This document shows positions 17,711 to 27,274 of a DNA stretch of 64,000 bases, piece after piece (position 1 is the first letter of the stretch; each line of letters begins with the position of its first letter). Under the pieces are notes generated by a model, which saw nothing but the letters and a program-made list of their open reading frames with translations, did not search any database and was not told the DNA's origin. Where the stretch lies: positions 496,001 to 560,000 of the forward strand of contig NZ_MORL01000001.1 of assembly GCF_001870735.1 (NCBI RefSeq). Direction: 5' to 3'. The translations under genes were made by a program, and so were the position numbers. This DNA is from Arsenicibacter rosenii. GTDB taxonomy: Bacteria; Bacteroidota; Bacteroidia; Cytophagales; Spirosomataceae.

Positions 17711-18820
17711 ATGACATCAACGTTATTAAAAAGACCGTTCACCATTTTATTGGTCGACGATCGGGAAGAAAATTTGCTGGCTCTGGAAGAGATGCTGGAG
17801 CAGGACGGCCGTATATTTATCAAAGCCACTTCGGGTAACGAAGCGCTGCGCTATGCGCTTAAAAATGATCAGATCGGTCTGATTATGCTGGATGTACAGA
17901 TGCCCGGTATGGATGGTTTTGAAGTAGCCCGGCTGCTGAAAACGAATCCGAAAACCAGGCACATCTCTATCATTTTCGTCACCGCCATCAGTAAGGAAGA
18001 GCAGTATATCCTGAAAGGATTTGATGAAGGGGCTGTTGATTACCTGCAGAAGCCGCTCGACATAAACGTCACAAAAGCCAAAGTGAATGTGTTTGAGCGG
18101 TTGTATCAATACCAGCGGGAGTTGAAGGAAACCATCGGTGAAGTTGAAAAAATCAATAAACAGCTCGAAAAGTTTGTCTATATCGTAGCTCATGATCTGA
18201 AATCGCCGCTTACGGGTATGATCGGCGCCCTTTCGCTGCTCGAACAACGGGAATCGTTCAAGCTTACTCCGGACGATGTAGACGAATACATCAGACATTC
18301 CAAAGACGCATCAACGTATTTGTCAGGCATGATTAATGCCCTGCTCGACTATTCCCGGAAAAGTATTACTCAGCAATCCATTGAAGAGGTAGATACTCAG
18401 GAACTTGTAGAGCAGATTGCCAGATTACTGTTTCCCCCGCGCCGGATTAAAATCCGTATTAACGGCCGGTTACCGGTCTTAAAAACAAACAAAATCAAAC
18501 TTCAGCAGGTCTTTCAGAATTTGCTTAGCAATGCGGTAAAGTACCACGATAAACCGGATGGCTACGTCGATGTAAGTTGTCAGGATAACGGCGATTTCAT
18601 TACTTTCTATGTAAAGGATAACGGGCCGGGTATCCCGATGGAAGATCAGCAGAATATTTTCCGGTTGTTTCAGACATCTGTGAACCATTCCGGTGCAGAC
18701 ACCAGTACGGGAGTCGGGTTGTCTATTCTGAAGCTGATTGTGGAAGAGCAGGGCGGTCAGATAAAGCTGGAATCAAGTCCGGAGAACGGTAGTTTGTTTT
18801 CTTTTGACTGGAGAAAATGA
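17711..18820 (+). CDS. Response regulator-histidine kinase fusion (REC-HisKA-HATPase)
   Basis: A 369-residue soluble protein. The receiver comes first (ILLVDDREEN; Asp61 in IMLDVQMPGMDG; YLQKPLD with the conserved Lys), followed by a short coiled coil, HisKA with VAHDLKSPL (His161) and HATPase (NLLSNAVKY, KDNGPGIP, TGVGLSILK). Such proteins receive a phosphoryl group and pass it on as kinase. I chose ATG 17711, 10 bp after cheB, because an alternative upstream start would add residues copied from the cheB 3' end in another frame. Last gene of the signalling operon; a T-run follows at about 18828. Confidence 0.9.
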   Translation: MTSTLLKRPFTILLVDDREENLLALEEMLEQDGRIFIKATSGNEALRYALKNDQIGLIMLDVQMPGMDGFEVARLLKTNPKTRHISIIFVTAISKEEQYILKGFDEGAVDYLQKPLDINVTKAKVNVFERLYQYQRELKETIGEVEKINKQLEKFVYIVAHDLKSPLTGMIGALSLLEQRESFKLTPDDVDEYIRHSKDASTYLSGMINALLDYSRKSITQQSIEEVDTQELVEQIARLLFPPRRIKIRINGRLPVLKTNKIKLQQVFQNLLSNAVKYHDKPDGYVDVSCQDNGDFITFYVKDNGPGIPMEDQQNIFRLFQTSVNHSGADTSTGVGLSILKLIVEEQGGQIKLESSPENGSLFSFDWRK

Positions 18821-18942
18821 CAGGCTGTTTTTTTCAGAATAAAACGTGAAATTTGCTAATACCATTTGGTAAGAATGGGAATATGATTGTTTTCTCTGAA
18901 ATACGATCGTAAATTAAAGGGATAAATTATTCAAGTATCGGT

Positions 18943-18950
18943 TACTTTTG
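18943..18950 (+). promoter_or_regulatory. Bacteroidota-type -7 box upstream of the response regulator at 19051
   Basis: TACTTTTG fits TAnnTTTG. A TTG at the -33 position was not found. It lies about 100 bp before the start codon in an AT-rich 230-bp gap. Confidence 0.4.
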
Positions 18951-19050
18951 AGGTTTGCTGGTATAAATGTAATAATTAGCAGGTGTAGCGAGTGACTGTA
19001 TATTAATTCTTGAATAAAGATACATATTTATTAAAATAATTATCCGAAAC

Positions 19051-19467
19051 ATGGAAAAAAGGTACAATGTGATGATTGTTGAAGACGATGCATTTATCCG
19101 GAAAGTACTCCGGCAAAGTTTGCATCAGGATTTTGAGGTGATTTCGCACATTAATGCATTTGAGGCGATGGACTGGCTGGAAAAAGGAAATCCGGTCGAC
19201 ATCATTCTGACGGATTTGAAAATGCCGTTTATGAATGGTCAGGAGTTTATCCGCACAATTCGTGCCAGCGCGTTGTTTCGTAAAACTCCGATTATCATTC
19301 TATCAACTTTTGATGACAGTGCGACACGGATTGCCTGTCTGGAAGAAGGGGCGGATGATTACATGATCAAGCCCTTTAACCCGATGGAAGTAAAAGCAAA
19401 GATCATGGCCGTACTGCGCCGGACCGAACACCGGGTGAAGCCTTCATCGGCCGGGGCGACCGAATAA
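19051..19467 (+). CDS. Single-domain response regulator
   Basis: A 138-residue CheY-like receiver with a short tail. Acidic pocket MIVEDDAF, phospho-acceptor Asp55 in LTDLKMPFMNG, conserved Lys in YMIKPFNP. There is no output domain. It sits between the kinase cluster and the exopolysaccharide genes, 79 bp before the pseudo-receiver sugar transferase, so it could carry the signal from kinases to polymer synthesis by protein contact. That role is inferred from order. Confidence 0.9.
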   Translation: MEKRYNVMIVEDDAFIRKVLRQSLHQDFEVISHINAFEAMDWLEKGNPVDIILTDLKMPFMNGQEFIRTIRASALFRKTPIIILSTFDDSATRIACLEEGADDYMIKPFNPMEVKAKIMAVLRRTEHRVKPSSAGATE

Positions 19468-19546
19468 GTGATACTTGATCAAAAAAATACTTGTACACAA
19501 CCGGCATCAGACAACCGTCTCCGGACTATCCGCTATAAGTTTGATC

Positions 19547-20713
19547 ATGGAACAAAAGGAAGACAAAAACAGTACATTCCGCCTTCTGTTGGTAGAGGCT
19601 GACCCCTCGCGTATTCAGAATTTCAAAAATAGCTTCGGAGACATGGTACAGGTGTCGGTCGAGCCAGACGGGGCCGACGCCTTGTTATACGTTGAATTAG
19701 GAAATCCGGTCGATCTGGTGGTATTCAATGATGAGCTCGGGTACCTGACTTTCCTGCGGGGGATCGCGGACAGCCATTTTTTTGACGATACGCGGGTGAT
19801 TCTGCTGAGTGCTGATGCCGGTATTAAACCGGAAGCGGCCCCTTACCGGAAATACATTGTTGATGTCTTCCCGAAAACGTATTCTTCCGAAGCCCTTGGC
19901 CGCCGGATACAGTACTTCATTCAGAAAAAACAGTATCAGGAAGCCGATAAGCCATTGTACAAACCGGCACCTATCCGGATGCCGGTCGGGAAACGGGCGT
20001 TCGATATTTTCGTGTCTTCGGTGCTGCTGCTGCTATTGTCACCCCTGTTGATTGTGGTGGCCATTCTGATCCGGCTCGACTCAAAAGGACCGGTTTTTTA
20101 TAAATCGAAGCGGGTCGGGACGGGTTACAAAATCTTTGACATGTACAAGTTCAGAACCATGAAAACCGGAGCCGACAAGCTCATTTCGGGCATGGCTTCG
20201 CAAAACATGTACAACAAAGTAGTTGAGGAGCCGGAGATGGATCTGTGCGAAGAGTGCCTGCTGGCCGGCACGTCGTGTCAGCGGCCCTTGTTTCTGGACA
20301 ATGAGCAGGTTTGCGAAAAACTGTATCACCGGAAGCAGAAGGCAAAAGCCACGTTTATGAAGTTTAAGGAAGACCCCCGGATTACGGGACTCGGCAAATT
20401 TCTGCGTAATTCCAGTATCGATGAGCTTCCGCAACTGATTAACATCTTCAAGGGCGATATGTCGTTTGTCGGAAACCGGCCCCTGCCGCCTTATGAAGCC
20501 GAAAAGCTGACCGTGGCGGGGTATGCGCGCCGGTTTGCCGCACCCGCCGGGCTAACGGGGCTATGGCAGGTAACCAAACGCGGGAAAGCCGGTGTCTCCG
20601 ATCTGGAGCGGATTCAGCTCGATGTGTTGTATGCCAAAAAATACTCCTTTAAAACGGACCTGATTATCATGATCAGAACCGTGAAGGCTTTATTCCAGAA
20701 AGAAAACGTCTGA
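19547..20713 (+). CDS. Pseudo-receiver fused to a polyprenyl-phosphate sugar transferase with a four-cysteine insertion
   Basis: A 388-residue protein. Residues about 10-125 look like a receiver domain (LLLVEADPSRIQNF, then VDLVVFNDELG and VFPKTYSSE), but Asn occupies the phospho-acceptor position. After that comes a bacterial sugar transferase of the WcaJ/ExoY kind: membrane segment (FVSSVLLLLLSPLLIVVAI), KGPVFYKSKRVG, FDMYKFRTM, DELPQLINIFKGDMSFVGNRP. It would attach the first sugar-phosphate to undecaprenyl phosphate. An insertion in the transferase domain holds LCEECLLAGTSCQ and a later VCEKLY, four cysteines that could bind metal. I chose ATG 19547; a TTG at 19475 would add 24 residues. 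The stop overlaps the next start (TGATG). Confidence 0.85.
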   Translation: MEQKEDKNSTFRLLLVEADPSRIQNFKNSFGDMVQVSVEPDGADALLYVELGNPVDLVVFNDELGYLTFLRGIADSHFFDDTRVILLSADAGIKPEAAPYRKYIVDVFPKTYSSEALGRRIQYFIQKKQYQEADKPLYKPAPIRMPVGKRAFDIFVSSVLLLLLSPLLIVVAILIRLDSKGPVFYKSKRVGTGYKIFDMYKFRTMKTGADKLISGMASQNMYNKVVEEPEMDLCEECLLAGTSCQRPLFLDNEQVCEKLYHRKQKAKATFMKFKEDPRITGLGKFLRNSSIDELPQLINIFKGDMSFVGNRPLPPYEAEKLTVAGYARRFAAPAGLTGLWQVTKRGKAGVSDLERIQLDVLYAKKYSFKTDLIIMIRTVKALFQKENV

Positions 20714-21615
20714 TGGAAACACCGCTCGTTTCGCTGATTACGATCAACTATAATCAGGCGCAGGTGACCTGTGATATGCTGGCCTCTACCCGCGTGTTAA
20801 CCTACCCCAATGTGGAGATTATCGTGGTCGACAACGGTTCCCGCGACGATCCCAGACCGTTGATCAGTCAGGGCGGTTATCCGAACGTGACGGTCATCAT
20901 GAGCCCTGAGAATCTTGGCTTTTCCGGAGGAAATAACCTGGGTATCAGACAGGCGAAGGGAGACTATTTGTTCCTGCTGAATAACGACACCATTGTTACA
21001 CCGGATCTGGTTACTAACCTGCTCGGGCCCTTTCTGAAGAATCCGGCAGTAGGGGTAACCTGCCCCAAAATCCGTTTCTACGACCAGCCCAATGTGCTCC
21101 AGTATGCCGGTTACCATCCGTTAAGCCGTTTTACCGGCCGGACGTGGGCGGTGGGTCTGATGGAAGAAGATAAAGGACAATACGAAGCGGGCGGACCAAC
21201 GTTTTTTGCGCATGGTGCTGCCATGATGGTTAGCCGGCGGGTGCTTGAAACGGCGGGATCGCTCGACGATAGTTTTTTTCTTTACTACGAAGAACTGGAC
21301 TGGTCGGCCCGGATTCGTAAAGCGGGCTTTGTGATCTATTACGAGCCATCGGCCCTGATCTACCACCGGGAGTCGATGAGTGTCGGCAAGCAGAGCGCCC
21401 TGAAAGTGTATTACCACATCCGGAACCGGTTATGGTTTATGCGCCGCAATGTGGCGGGTCTGCCCTTGCTGGTATTTTGTGTGTATTACTTTCTGTTAGC
21501 GGTACCTAAAGCGGTTTTGGGGTACCTGATTCGCGGGGAGTGGGCATCCCTGAAAGCCGTCGGGCGGGCCATCGGCTGGAATTTGCGGCACAAACCCGCC
21601 CGGACTATACCGTAA
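20713..21615 (+). CDS. Family 2 glycosyltransferase
   Basis: A 300-residue GT-A enzyme, rhamnosyltransferase-like. SLITINYNQ begins the nucleotide fold; VVDNGSRDD and LFLLNNDTIV supply the Asp residues that bind the UDP/dTDP-sugar and metal, and EELDWSARI is the usual acceptor-site acid. A hydrophobic segment near the C-terminus (LLVFCVYYFLLAVPKAVL) suggests membrane association. Adds a sugar to the lipid-linked repeat unit after the initiating transferase, whose stop codon it overlaps. Confidence 0.88.
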   Translation: METPLVSLITINYNQAQVTCDMLASTRVLTYPNVEIIVVDNGSRDDPRPLISQGGYPNVTVIMSPENLGFSGGNNLGIRQAKGDYLFLLNNDTIVTPDLVTNLLGPFLKNPAVGVTCPKIRFYDQPNVLQYAGYHPLSRFTGRTWAVGLMEEDKGQYEAGGPTFFAHGAAMMVSRRVLETAGSLDDSFFLYYEELDWSARIRKAGFVIYYEPSALIYHRESMSVGKQSALKVYYHIRNRLWFMRRNVAGLPLLVFCVYYFLLAVPKAVLGYLIRGEWASLKAVGRAIGWNLRHKPARTIP

Positions 21616-21636
21616 TTACTGAAAATACGAACGTTT

Positions 21637-22848
21637 ATGCTTGAAACACTACTGGTTATTGCCATACTGCTGGTGCTGTATACCTACGTGGGATATGGGC
21701 TGGTTGTCTGGCTGCTCATCAAAATCCGTGGCCCCTATAGAGCTACTGAGCGTATAACAGGTACGTTTGATCCGGAGGTTACCCTGATCATACCGGCTTA
21801 TAACGAAATGGCCTGCCTGCCGGATAAGGTCGCCAACTCACTCGCTCAGGAATACCCGGCCGATAAACTCCGGATTTTATTTGTCACAGAAGGCTCCACG
21901 GACGGTTCGGAAGAATACCTCAAAGCAACTTATGGCGACAGGATTGCCGTACTTGGCGGTAGCCGGCGACGGGGAAAGGTCGCTGCCATGAACGAAGCCA
22001 TGTTGCTGGTCAGGACACCGGTTGCCATTTTTACCGATGCCAACACCCAACTGAACAAACAGGCTGTTCGGTTGATTGTCGAGCAGTTCCGCGATCCTAA
22101 AACCGGCGCAGTAGCGGGCGAAAAACGAATTATGACGGCTGATAGTGAATCGGCGGCGGGAGCCGGCGAGGGCCTTTACTGGAAATACGAATCGCAGCTG
22201 AAAAAATGGGATGCCGAACTGTACAGTATTGTCGGAGCGGCCGGTGAATTGTTTGCCGTCCGGACGGAGTTGTATGAGCCGGTAGAAACCGATACCATCC
22301 TCGACGACTTTATCATCTCGCTGCGCATTGCCGGTCGTGGTTTCCGGGTTGGCTACGAACCGGATGCCTACGCCCTCGAACATCCGTCGTTCTCAATCAT
22401 TGATGAAGAAAAGCGGAAAGTCCGGATCTCGGCGGGTGGTTTTCAGTCGATTGTGCGGCTGGCCTATCTGCTGAACCCCTTCCGGTATGGTATACTGACG
22501 TTTGAATACGTGTCGCACCGGGTGTCGCGGTGGGCCGTTGCCCCCGTATGTCTGGTGCTGATCCTGCTGCTGAATCTGTTGATTCTTCTGCAGCCGGAGG
22601 CCGGCCGGTCTGCGCTATACCCGGTCTGGACAGGGCTGATGGCGGGGCAGATGCTGTTTTATGCGGTAGCCTGGCTGGGCTATTTACTCGAAAAACGGCA
22701 GCTACGCTGGAAAGCGGCCTTTGTTCCCTTCTATTTTACCTTCATGAATGTATCGGCCCTGAAAGGTCTGGTCCGATACTTGCGGGGGAATCAGTCAGGG
22801 GCCTGGGAGAAAGTTCGCCGGGCAAACGAGGCTGTCATTCAAAAGTAG
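21637..22848 (+). CDS. Membrane-bound family 2 glycosyltransferase
   Basis: A 403-residue processive-type GT2. N-terminal membrane helix (LLVIAILLVLYTYVGYGLVVWLL), then VTLIIPAYNEM, FVTEGSTDGSEE, IFTDANTQLN and a DDFIISLRI segment; two or three further hydrophobic helices follow in the C-terminal third. This arrangement matches cellulose/hyaluronan-synthase-like transferases in exopolysaccharide loci. It retains the expected Asp motifs. Position 21 bp after the previous glycosyltransferase suggests one transcript. Confidence 0.88.
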   Translation: MLETLLVIAILLVLYTYVGYGLVVWLLIKIRGPYRATERITGTFDPEVTLIIPAYNEMACLPDKVANSLAQEYPADKLRILFVTEGSTDGSEEYLKATYGDRIAVLGGSRRRGKVAAMNEAMLLVRTPVAIFTDANTQLNKQAVRLIVEQFRDPKTGAVAGEKRIMTADSESAAGAGEGLYWKYESQLKKWDAELYSIVGAAGELFAVRTELYEPVETDTILDDFIISLRIAGRGFRVGYEPDAYALEHPSFSIIDEEKRKVRISAGGFQSIVRLAYLLNPFRYGILTFEYVSHRVSRWAVAPVCLVLILLLNLLILLQPEAGRSALYPVWTGLMAGQMLFYAVAWLGYLLEKRQLRWKAAFVPFYFTFMNVSALKGLVRYLRGNQSGAWEKVRRANEAVIQK

Positions 22849-22893
22849 CAGGTGGCACTTCGTCAAAAGGCTTCCCTTGCCAACGAATAGCCC

Positions 22894-24342
22894 ATGCAAA
22901 TCAATCGCGTGTTGAGTCGTTCACATCTGGAAAATAAAAGCTGGCCCTACAGTGTGCTGGGCACGGCGGGTGCGCTGGTGTGTGGTGTGCTGATTGCTAA
23001 ACTGGGCATTGTCGGGCTGGGCGTCTGCATAGCGGCACCCATCGGGATTGGCCTCGTAACGGGGATTCTGATGTCGCCCCGCTTCGGGCTGCTGGTGTAT
23101 TTGCAGTACAGCTTTCTGGTTAATATACTCGCCCGGTTTTTGCCGGTAAGTGCGCCCTTCGGCCTGGTCGTGGATGGACTGCTGGCGCTGATTCTGCTCA
23201 GTCTGCTGTTCAACGGCCGCCGCTTAAACTGGTCGAAACTGAAGAACCCGGTCTTTTTTCTGGTCGGGACGTGGTTTATGTATAACGTGCTGGAGCTGGC
23301 CAATCCGGAAGCGCCCTATAAACCAGCCTGGTTTTTTCACGTGCGCGCGTTTTCGATGCACTGGTTCTTTGTCTCGATTATTGTACTGGTAACGCCGATA
23401 AAACGTTCCGATATTCTGCTGGTGTTACGAACCTGGCTGATCTGGTCGGTATTTGCGGCCATCTGGGCATTTAAACAGCAGTATCTGGGGCTTACCCAAT
23501 CGGAACTGGAATGGCTCAATTCGGCCGGAGGCAAAACGCATTTGCTGTTCGGACACTTACGGAGCTGGTCATATTATACCGATGCTTCCCAGTTCGGAGC
23601 CGAAATGGCAGGGCTGGCGCTGATCTGTCTGATCTTCTTTTTTGAAGAGGATAAGTGGATTGTGCGGCTGGGCTACCTGGGGCTGGCCCTTGTGTACTTC
23701 TGGGGGTATGCTGTTTCCGGAACGCGGAGTGCCTTGTTTGTATTTATCGCAGGCTATGGCTTTTATCTGCTGCTGAAGCGCGATTTTACCAAGATTGCCA
23801 TCGGGTTAAGTGTTGCGATTCCGGTATTGCTTATGCTGTTGTATACCGACATCGGCAACCAGAACTACCAGGTCTACCGGATACGCACCGCCCTGAAGCC
23901 CCTGGAAGATCCGTCGTTTCTGGTGCGGCTGGAAAACCAGGCCAAACTGGCAAATTACCTGCGGTATCTGCCGTTCGGGGCGGGGATTGGGACGGCGGCG
24001 GATGCAGGGGCGCGGTTCTCGCCCGGGCATTTTGCCGCGCAGATTCCGCCTGACAGCTGGTACGTTGAACTTTGGATTGAAACCGGTGTGGTAGGCGTGT
24101 ATTTATATGTTGCGATGCTGCTGAGTATTGTCGGGGTAGGGGTCTACCGGATCTGGCACCTGAACGACCCCTGGCTGAGTAAGATCATGGGCATGTTCAT
24201 TGCCGAATTTGTCGGGATTGCCGTCATGGGCTATTCCAATCCGGTGCTGGGGCAGTTTCCGACCAGTACCATGCTGTACCTGACGTCGCTGGCCTTTACG
24301 ACCTGCAACCGCTGGGATACCGCCCCTACGAAACCGGCCTGA
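22894..24342 (+). CDS. O-antigen ligase/polymerase-like membrane protein (Wzy-type)
   Basis: A 482-residue polytopic protein with around ten or more hydrophobic stretches. The large loop containing the [15 protein letters not shown] segment, followed by [23 protein letters not shown], is typical of the O-antigen ligase/Wzy polymerase family, which joins repeat units on the periplasmic side. The 3' end overlaps the convergent acetyltransferase gene by 17 bp. Polymerase rather than ligase is my preference because the locus also has Wzx- and Wzc-like genes. Confidence 0.82.
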   Translation: MQINRVLSRSHLENKSWPYSVLGTAGALVCGVLIAKLGIVGLGVCIAAPIGIGLVTGILMSPRFGLLVYLQYSFLVNILARFLPVSAPFGLVVDGLLALILLSLLFNGRRLNWSKLKNPVFFLVGTWFMYNVLELANPEAPYKPAWFFHVRAFSMHWFFVSIIVLVTPIKRSDILLVLRTWLIWSVFAAIWAFKQQYLGLTQSELEWLNSAGGKTHLLFGHLRSWSYYTDASQFGAEMAGLALICLIFFFEEDKWIVRLGYLGLALVYFWGYAVSGTRSALFVFIAGYGFYLLLKRDFTKIAIGLSVAIPVLLMLLYTDIGNQNYQVYRIRTALKPLEDPSFLVRLENQAKLANYLRYLPFGAGIGTAADAGARFSPGHFAAQIPPDSWYVELWIETGVVGVYLYVAMLLSIVGVGVYRIWHLNDPWLSKIMGMFIAEFVGIAVMGYSNPVLGQFPTSTMLYLTSLAFTTCNRWDTAPTKPA

Positions 24343-24946
24343 CCCAGGCTTGTTGCGCGGCATCGTACTGTTTCAGCATGCGTGCCGGATTGCCGCCGAC
24401 CACCGAGTAGGGAGGCACGTCTTTGGTTACCACACTGCCGCCTGCCACCACCGAATGGCGGCCGATGGTGACCCCTGCCGTGATAACGGCATTGGCACCA
24501 ATCCAGCATTCGGGTTCGATGGTGATGCGTTTGGTGGTGACGGGTTGCCGGTGAATAGGCTGCTGAATGTCTTCGTATGCGTGATTCAGGCCCGACATGA
24601 CCACATGCTGGGCAATGATCACATCGGAGCCAATGACCACGGGCCCGATGACTACGGAACCGATGCCTATCAGGGAGTTGTCGCCGATGGATACGTCGCC
24701 GACACCATTGTTGACGACGCAGAAATCTTCGATGGCACTGTTTGCACCCATCGAAAACCCATTGAACGGCAGCACATCCATGCGGGCAGACGACCGGATG
24801 GACGACCTGCGGTGGCGCTGGTGCATAAACGGGTTAACGAACCATTTAACCCACAGTCTGGGCCGGGCCTGACCGGCCGGAATGAGCAGCCAGTGGACCA
24901 GTTTTTTTACCGACGGGCGGCTGTCGAGGTAGGATTTTAGTGACAT
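24326..24946 (-). CDS. Left-handed beta-helix (hexapeptide) acyltransferase
   Basis: A 206-residue WcaF-like acetyltransferase. The sequence from about residue 70 shows hexapeptide repeats ([LIV]-G-x4), for example [20 protein letters not shown] and [14 protein letters not shown], with the catalytic-type His in HVVMSGLNH. It would add an acetyl group to a sugar of the exopolysaccharide. It starts 6 bp after the stop of the minus-strand glycosyltransferase, forming a two-gene operon running against the main locus. Confidence 0.88.
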   Translation of the reverse strand: MSLKSYLDSRPSVKKLVHWLLIPAGQARPRLWVKWFVNPFMHQRHRRSSIRSSARMDVLPFNGFSMGANSAIEDFCVVNNGVGDVSIGDNSLIGIGSVVIGPVVIGSDVIIAQHVVMSGLNHAYEDIQQPIHRQPVTTKRITIEPECWIGANAVITAGVTIGRHSVVAGGSVVTKDVPPYSVVGGNPARMLKQYDAAQQAWVRPVS

Positions 24947-24952
24947 AACAGG

Positions 24953-26140
24953 TTAGGGCGCTGGCAGTTTACGGATAGCGTCGATGAGTTTTTGCATGGA
25001 GTTGTCCCAGGTATGCTCGCGCGCGAAGGCAATGCCAGCCTCCGCCGACGACGGGAAATGACCCAGCAGGGCCTGGTCAATGGCGCTGACAAACTCACCG
25101 GCATCGCCGGCGAGGTAGACGTGATCGCGGAAAATGCCCATGGTCTCGGTTTTAACGGCCACAACCGGTTTACCCATAGCCAGGTACTCGTCGATTTTAC
25201 GCGGGTAATTGCCGATGGTTACCTCATTGACCCGCTGTGGATTAATCAGCACGTCGAGGTGGGCGAGGTAGGCCGGAATTTCGTGGGCCGGTTTAGAGCC
25301 AAGGAACGTAATATTGGGCTGCGCATTAAGCCGCTCTTTCTGGATTGAATCGTCGGTATGGCCGATCAGAACAACCTGCCAGTCAGGACGTTGGCGGGCC
25401 ACGGCTTCGATAAGTTCGACGTCGAGGCGCAGACCGGTCAGGGCGCCGGCATAACCAATGCGCGGGCCGGGAAGGGCGGCCAGGTCAGCGGGAATAGGGG
25501 CGTGCGCGGACGGGTCGAAAAGCGTCAAGTCGCAACCCTGGCCAATATCAATGGCATTCGGATTGTAGCGGGCGGCCTGATTGGCAAGGTACAGCGAGTT
25601 GCTGGCAACCAGATCCGACGTTGCCATCAGCAGCGGTTCGAGCCGGAGACCGTGTTTACGCCAGTAATCGACCGCCAGAAAGTTGTCGCGCAGGTAGTAA
25701 ACGGATGCCGCCGGACGGAGGAATTCTTTGTGGTAAAAACCCTGAATCATGTCATTATCATTGATCAGGACAAAGGAGGGCCAGCCGAGTTGGTTAACGG
25801 CACCGGCAATTTCACCGGCCACGGCCCGGCCATTGCGGCGGTTCATCCAGTCGAACAGCGGGCCGTCGGGCAGGAAGTTAATGGAAGCCAGTACCGATGC
25901 CGGACTCAGCACCCACAGATTCGGTTCGTCTTCGATGAGCCGCTTGCCCTGGTGTTGATCCAGAAACTGTTGGCGGGCCTGACCACGACCGGCCGGATCG
26001 TTGAAAACCGTCGTCCAGTCCATCGGGTCATTGACGAACAAAACGGAATGATTTCGGGCCAGACAGCGGGCCATGTCACGAATGTTGCTGCCCAGATTTT
26101 TTTCTTCCCAGGGTTGTCGGGAGGTAATGACAAAGTTCAT
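24953..26140 (-). CDS. GT-B family glycosyltransferase (family 1/4 type)
   Basis: A 395-residue GT-B glycosyltransferase. The N-terminal half has NLGSNIRDMARCLAR and a WPSFVLINDNDMIQ segment; the C-terminal half carries the donor site: PRIGYAGALTGLRLDVELI, WQVVLIGHTDD, ITFLGSKPAHEIPAYLAHLD and RKIDEYLAMGKPVVAV, the last being the usual nucleotide-sugar-binding Glu region. It adds a sugar to the polymer or a surface glycan. A 249-bp AT-rich gap separates it from the divergent export genes at 26390. Confidence 0.87.
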   Translation of the reverse strand: MNFVITSRQPWEEKNLGSNIRDMARCLARNHSVLFVNDPMDWTTVFNDPAGRGQARQQFLDQHQGKRLIEDEPNLWVLSPASVLASINFLPDGPLFDWMNRRNGRAVAGEIAGAVNQLGWPSFVLINDNDMIQGFYHKEFLRPAASVYYLRDNFLAVDYWRKHGLRLEPLLMATSDLVASNSLYLANQAARYNPNAIDIGQGCDLTLFDPSAHAPIPADLAALPGPRIGYAGALTGLRLDVELIEAVARQRPDWQVVLIGHTDDSIQKERLNAQPNITFLGSKPAHEIPAYLAHLDVLINPQRVNEVTIGNYPRKIDEYLAMGKPVVAVKTETMGIFRDHVYLAGDAGEFVSAIDQALLGHFPSSAEAGIAFAREHTWDNSMQKLIDAIRKLPAP

Positions 26141-26389
26141 ACCCGTGGATTGGGTTGGATGAAAAAAAGTTACCGCTTTGGGGGAATATGTGTTACTTAT
26201 TTAATTTGAGCGATATTAATAAACGCAATAGGTTTCCTTATAAACTCAAATCGTAAAGCGAACATATTGACCTGAAAAGCCAAATATTGTGATTAATTTT
26301 AAAAAAAAGAGCGATTCTCGTATAACTTTTGCTAGAAGTTTAAACAGGTAAAACGGCAGTTTTCCTGGGTATCCGGAGCGCAATACACT

Positions 26390-27208
26390 ATGAGTACACG
26401 GACGTATATACGAAGAATAAAAAGACGAATGGGTCGGTATGCCGTTGGGTCAGGTCTGATAATGACCGGTTTTTTGCCGGCACACGGACAAACCACTCCG
26501 CCGGCCACAACGACGGCGCCCGCGGGTGTCGGCATTATGATCAACGACACCCTCTATTTTGATTTTAAAAAAGATATTTCGGCCCAATTATTGCCGATAA
26601 ACCAATTGAGTGATCTGGCCGTGGCTTCATCGCCTTTGGTTAAATACGAAAAGCAGGTAACGGTTAGTCAGCTGGAGGCTATCAAACTGGCCAAATCGCA
26701 GAAATTTACGAATGCATCCGGCTTTGTGAATTACTCAACCGGTAATCAGGCGATTCTGTCGACAACACCCACGGGCAACGATGCCATCGGGCAGATTGCC
26801 AACGGGTATCGGGCCGGGGTGACCTTACAGCTAAGCCTGTTTGAGCTTTTCGGGCGGAAACACGAGGTACGGATGGCCCAGTCGAACCAGCAGGCAGCCG
26901 TGTACCGCCGTGAAGCCATTGAGTTACAGGTACGCCGTGAGCTGATCAACCTGTACCAGGATTTGCTGACTGCTCAGCGTATTCTGCTGGTGAAAATGCT
27001 GGACGAAGAAAACTCCTTAACGGCACTGCGGATTGCCGAAATTGAAATGCAGCAACGCAAACTGGACCCGAATACACTAGCCAACGTCAGCAACCGGTAT
27101 TCGATCGTCAAATCATCGACGGAAGAGGTAAAAGGGCAGTTGCTGAAAAGTTTTTACCAGCTGGAAGCCCTGGTCGGGGTACCGATGCAGCAGCTGCGCC
27201 GGAAGTAA
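26390..27208 (+). CDS. Short TolC-like outer-membrane efflux family protein
   Basis: A 272-residue exported protein; the signal peptide ends near PAHGQ. The mature part has a TolC-type motif pattern: a first helical repeat (KYEKQVTVSQLEAIKLAKSQ), a beta segment (GYRAGVTLQLSLFELFGRK) and long helices (VRRELINLYQDLLTAQRILL). It is about half the length of TolC, with one of the two internal repeats, so a pore would need a higher-order oligomer. No Wza-type export lipoprotein is in the window; this protein is the best candidate for the outer-membrane step. Start of the second exopolysaccharide operon. Confidence 0.7.
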   Translation: MSTRTYIRRIKRRMGRYAVGSGLIMTGFLPAHGQTTPPATTTAPAGVGIMINDTLYFDFKKDISAQLLPINQLSDLAVASSPLVKYEKQVTVSQLEAIKLAKSQKFTNASGFVNYSTGNQAILSTTPTGNDAIGQIANGYRAGVTLQLSLFELFGRKHEVRMAQSNQQAAVYRREAIELQVRRELINLYQDLLTAQRILLVKMLDEENSLTALRIAEIEMQQRKLDPNTLANVSNRYSIVKSSTEEVKGQLLKSFYQLEALVGVPMQQLRRK

Positions 27209-27274
27209 ATTGGCTGAAGGACAGAACAAGGATTTAAAGGCAGCTATTCCGGTTTAACCGGTTTACGGAACGAT

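Noticed and set aside
25358-26209. 283-codon open frame on the plus strand
   Set aside because: Antisense to a clear GT-B glycosyltransferase; no start context or known domain.
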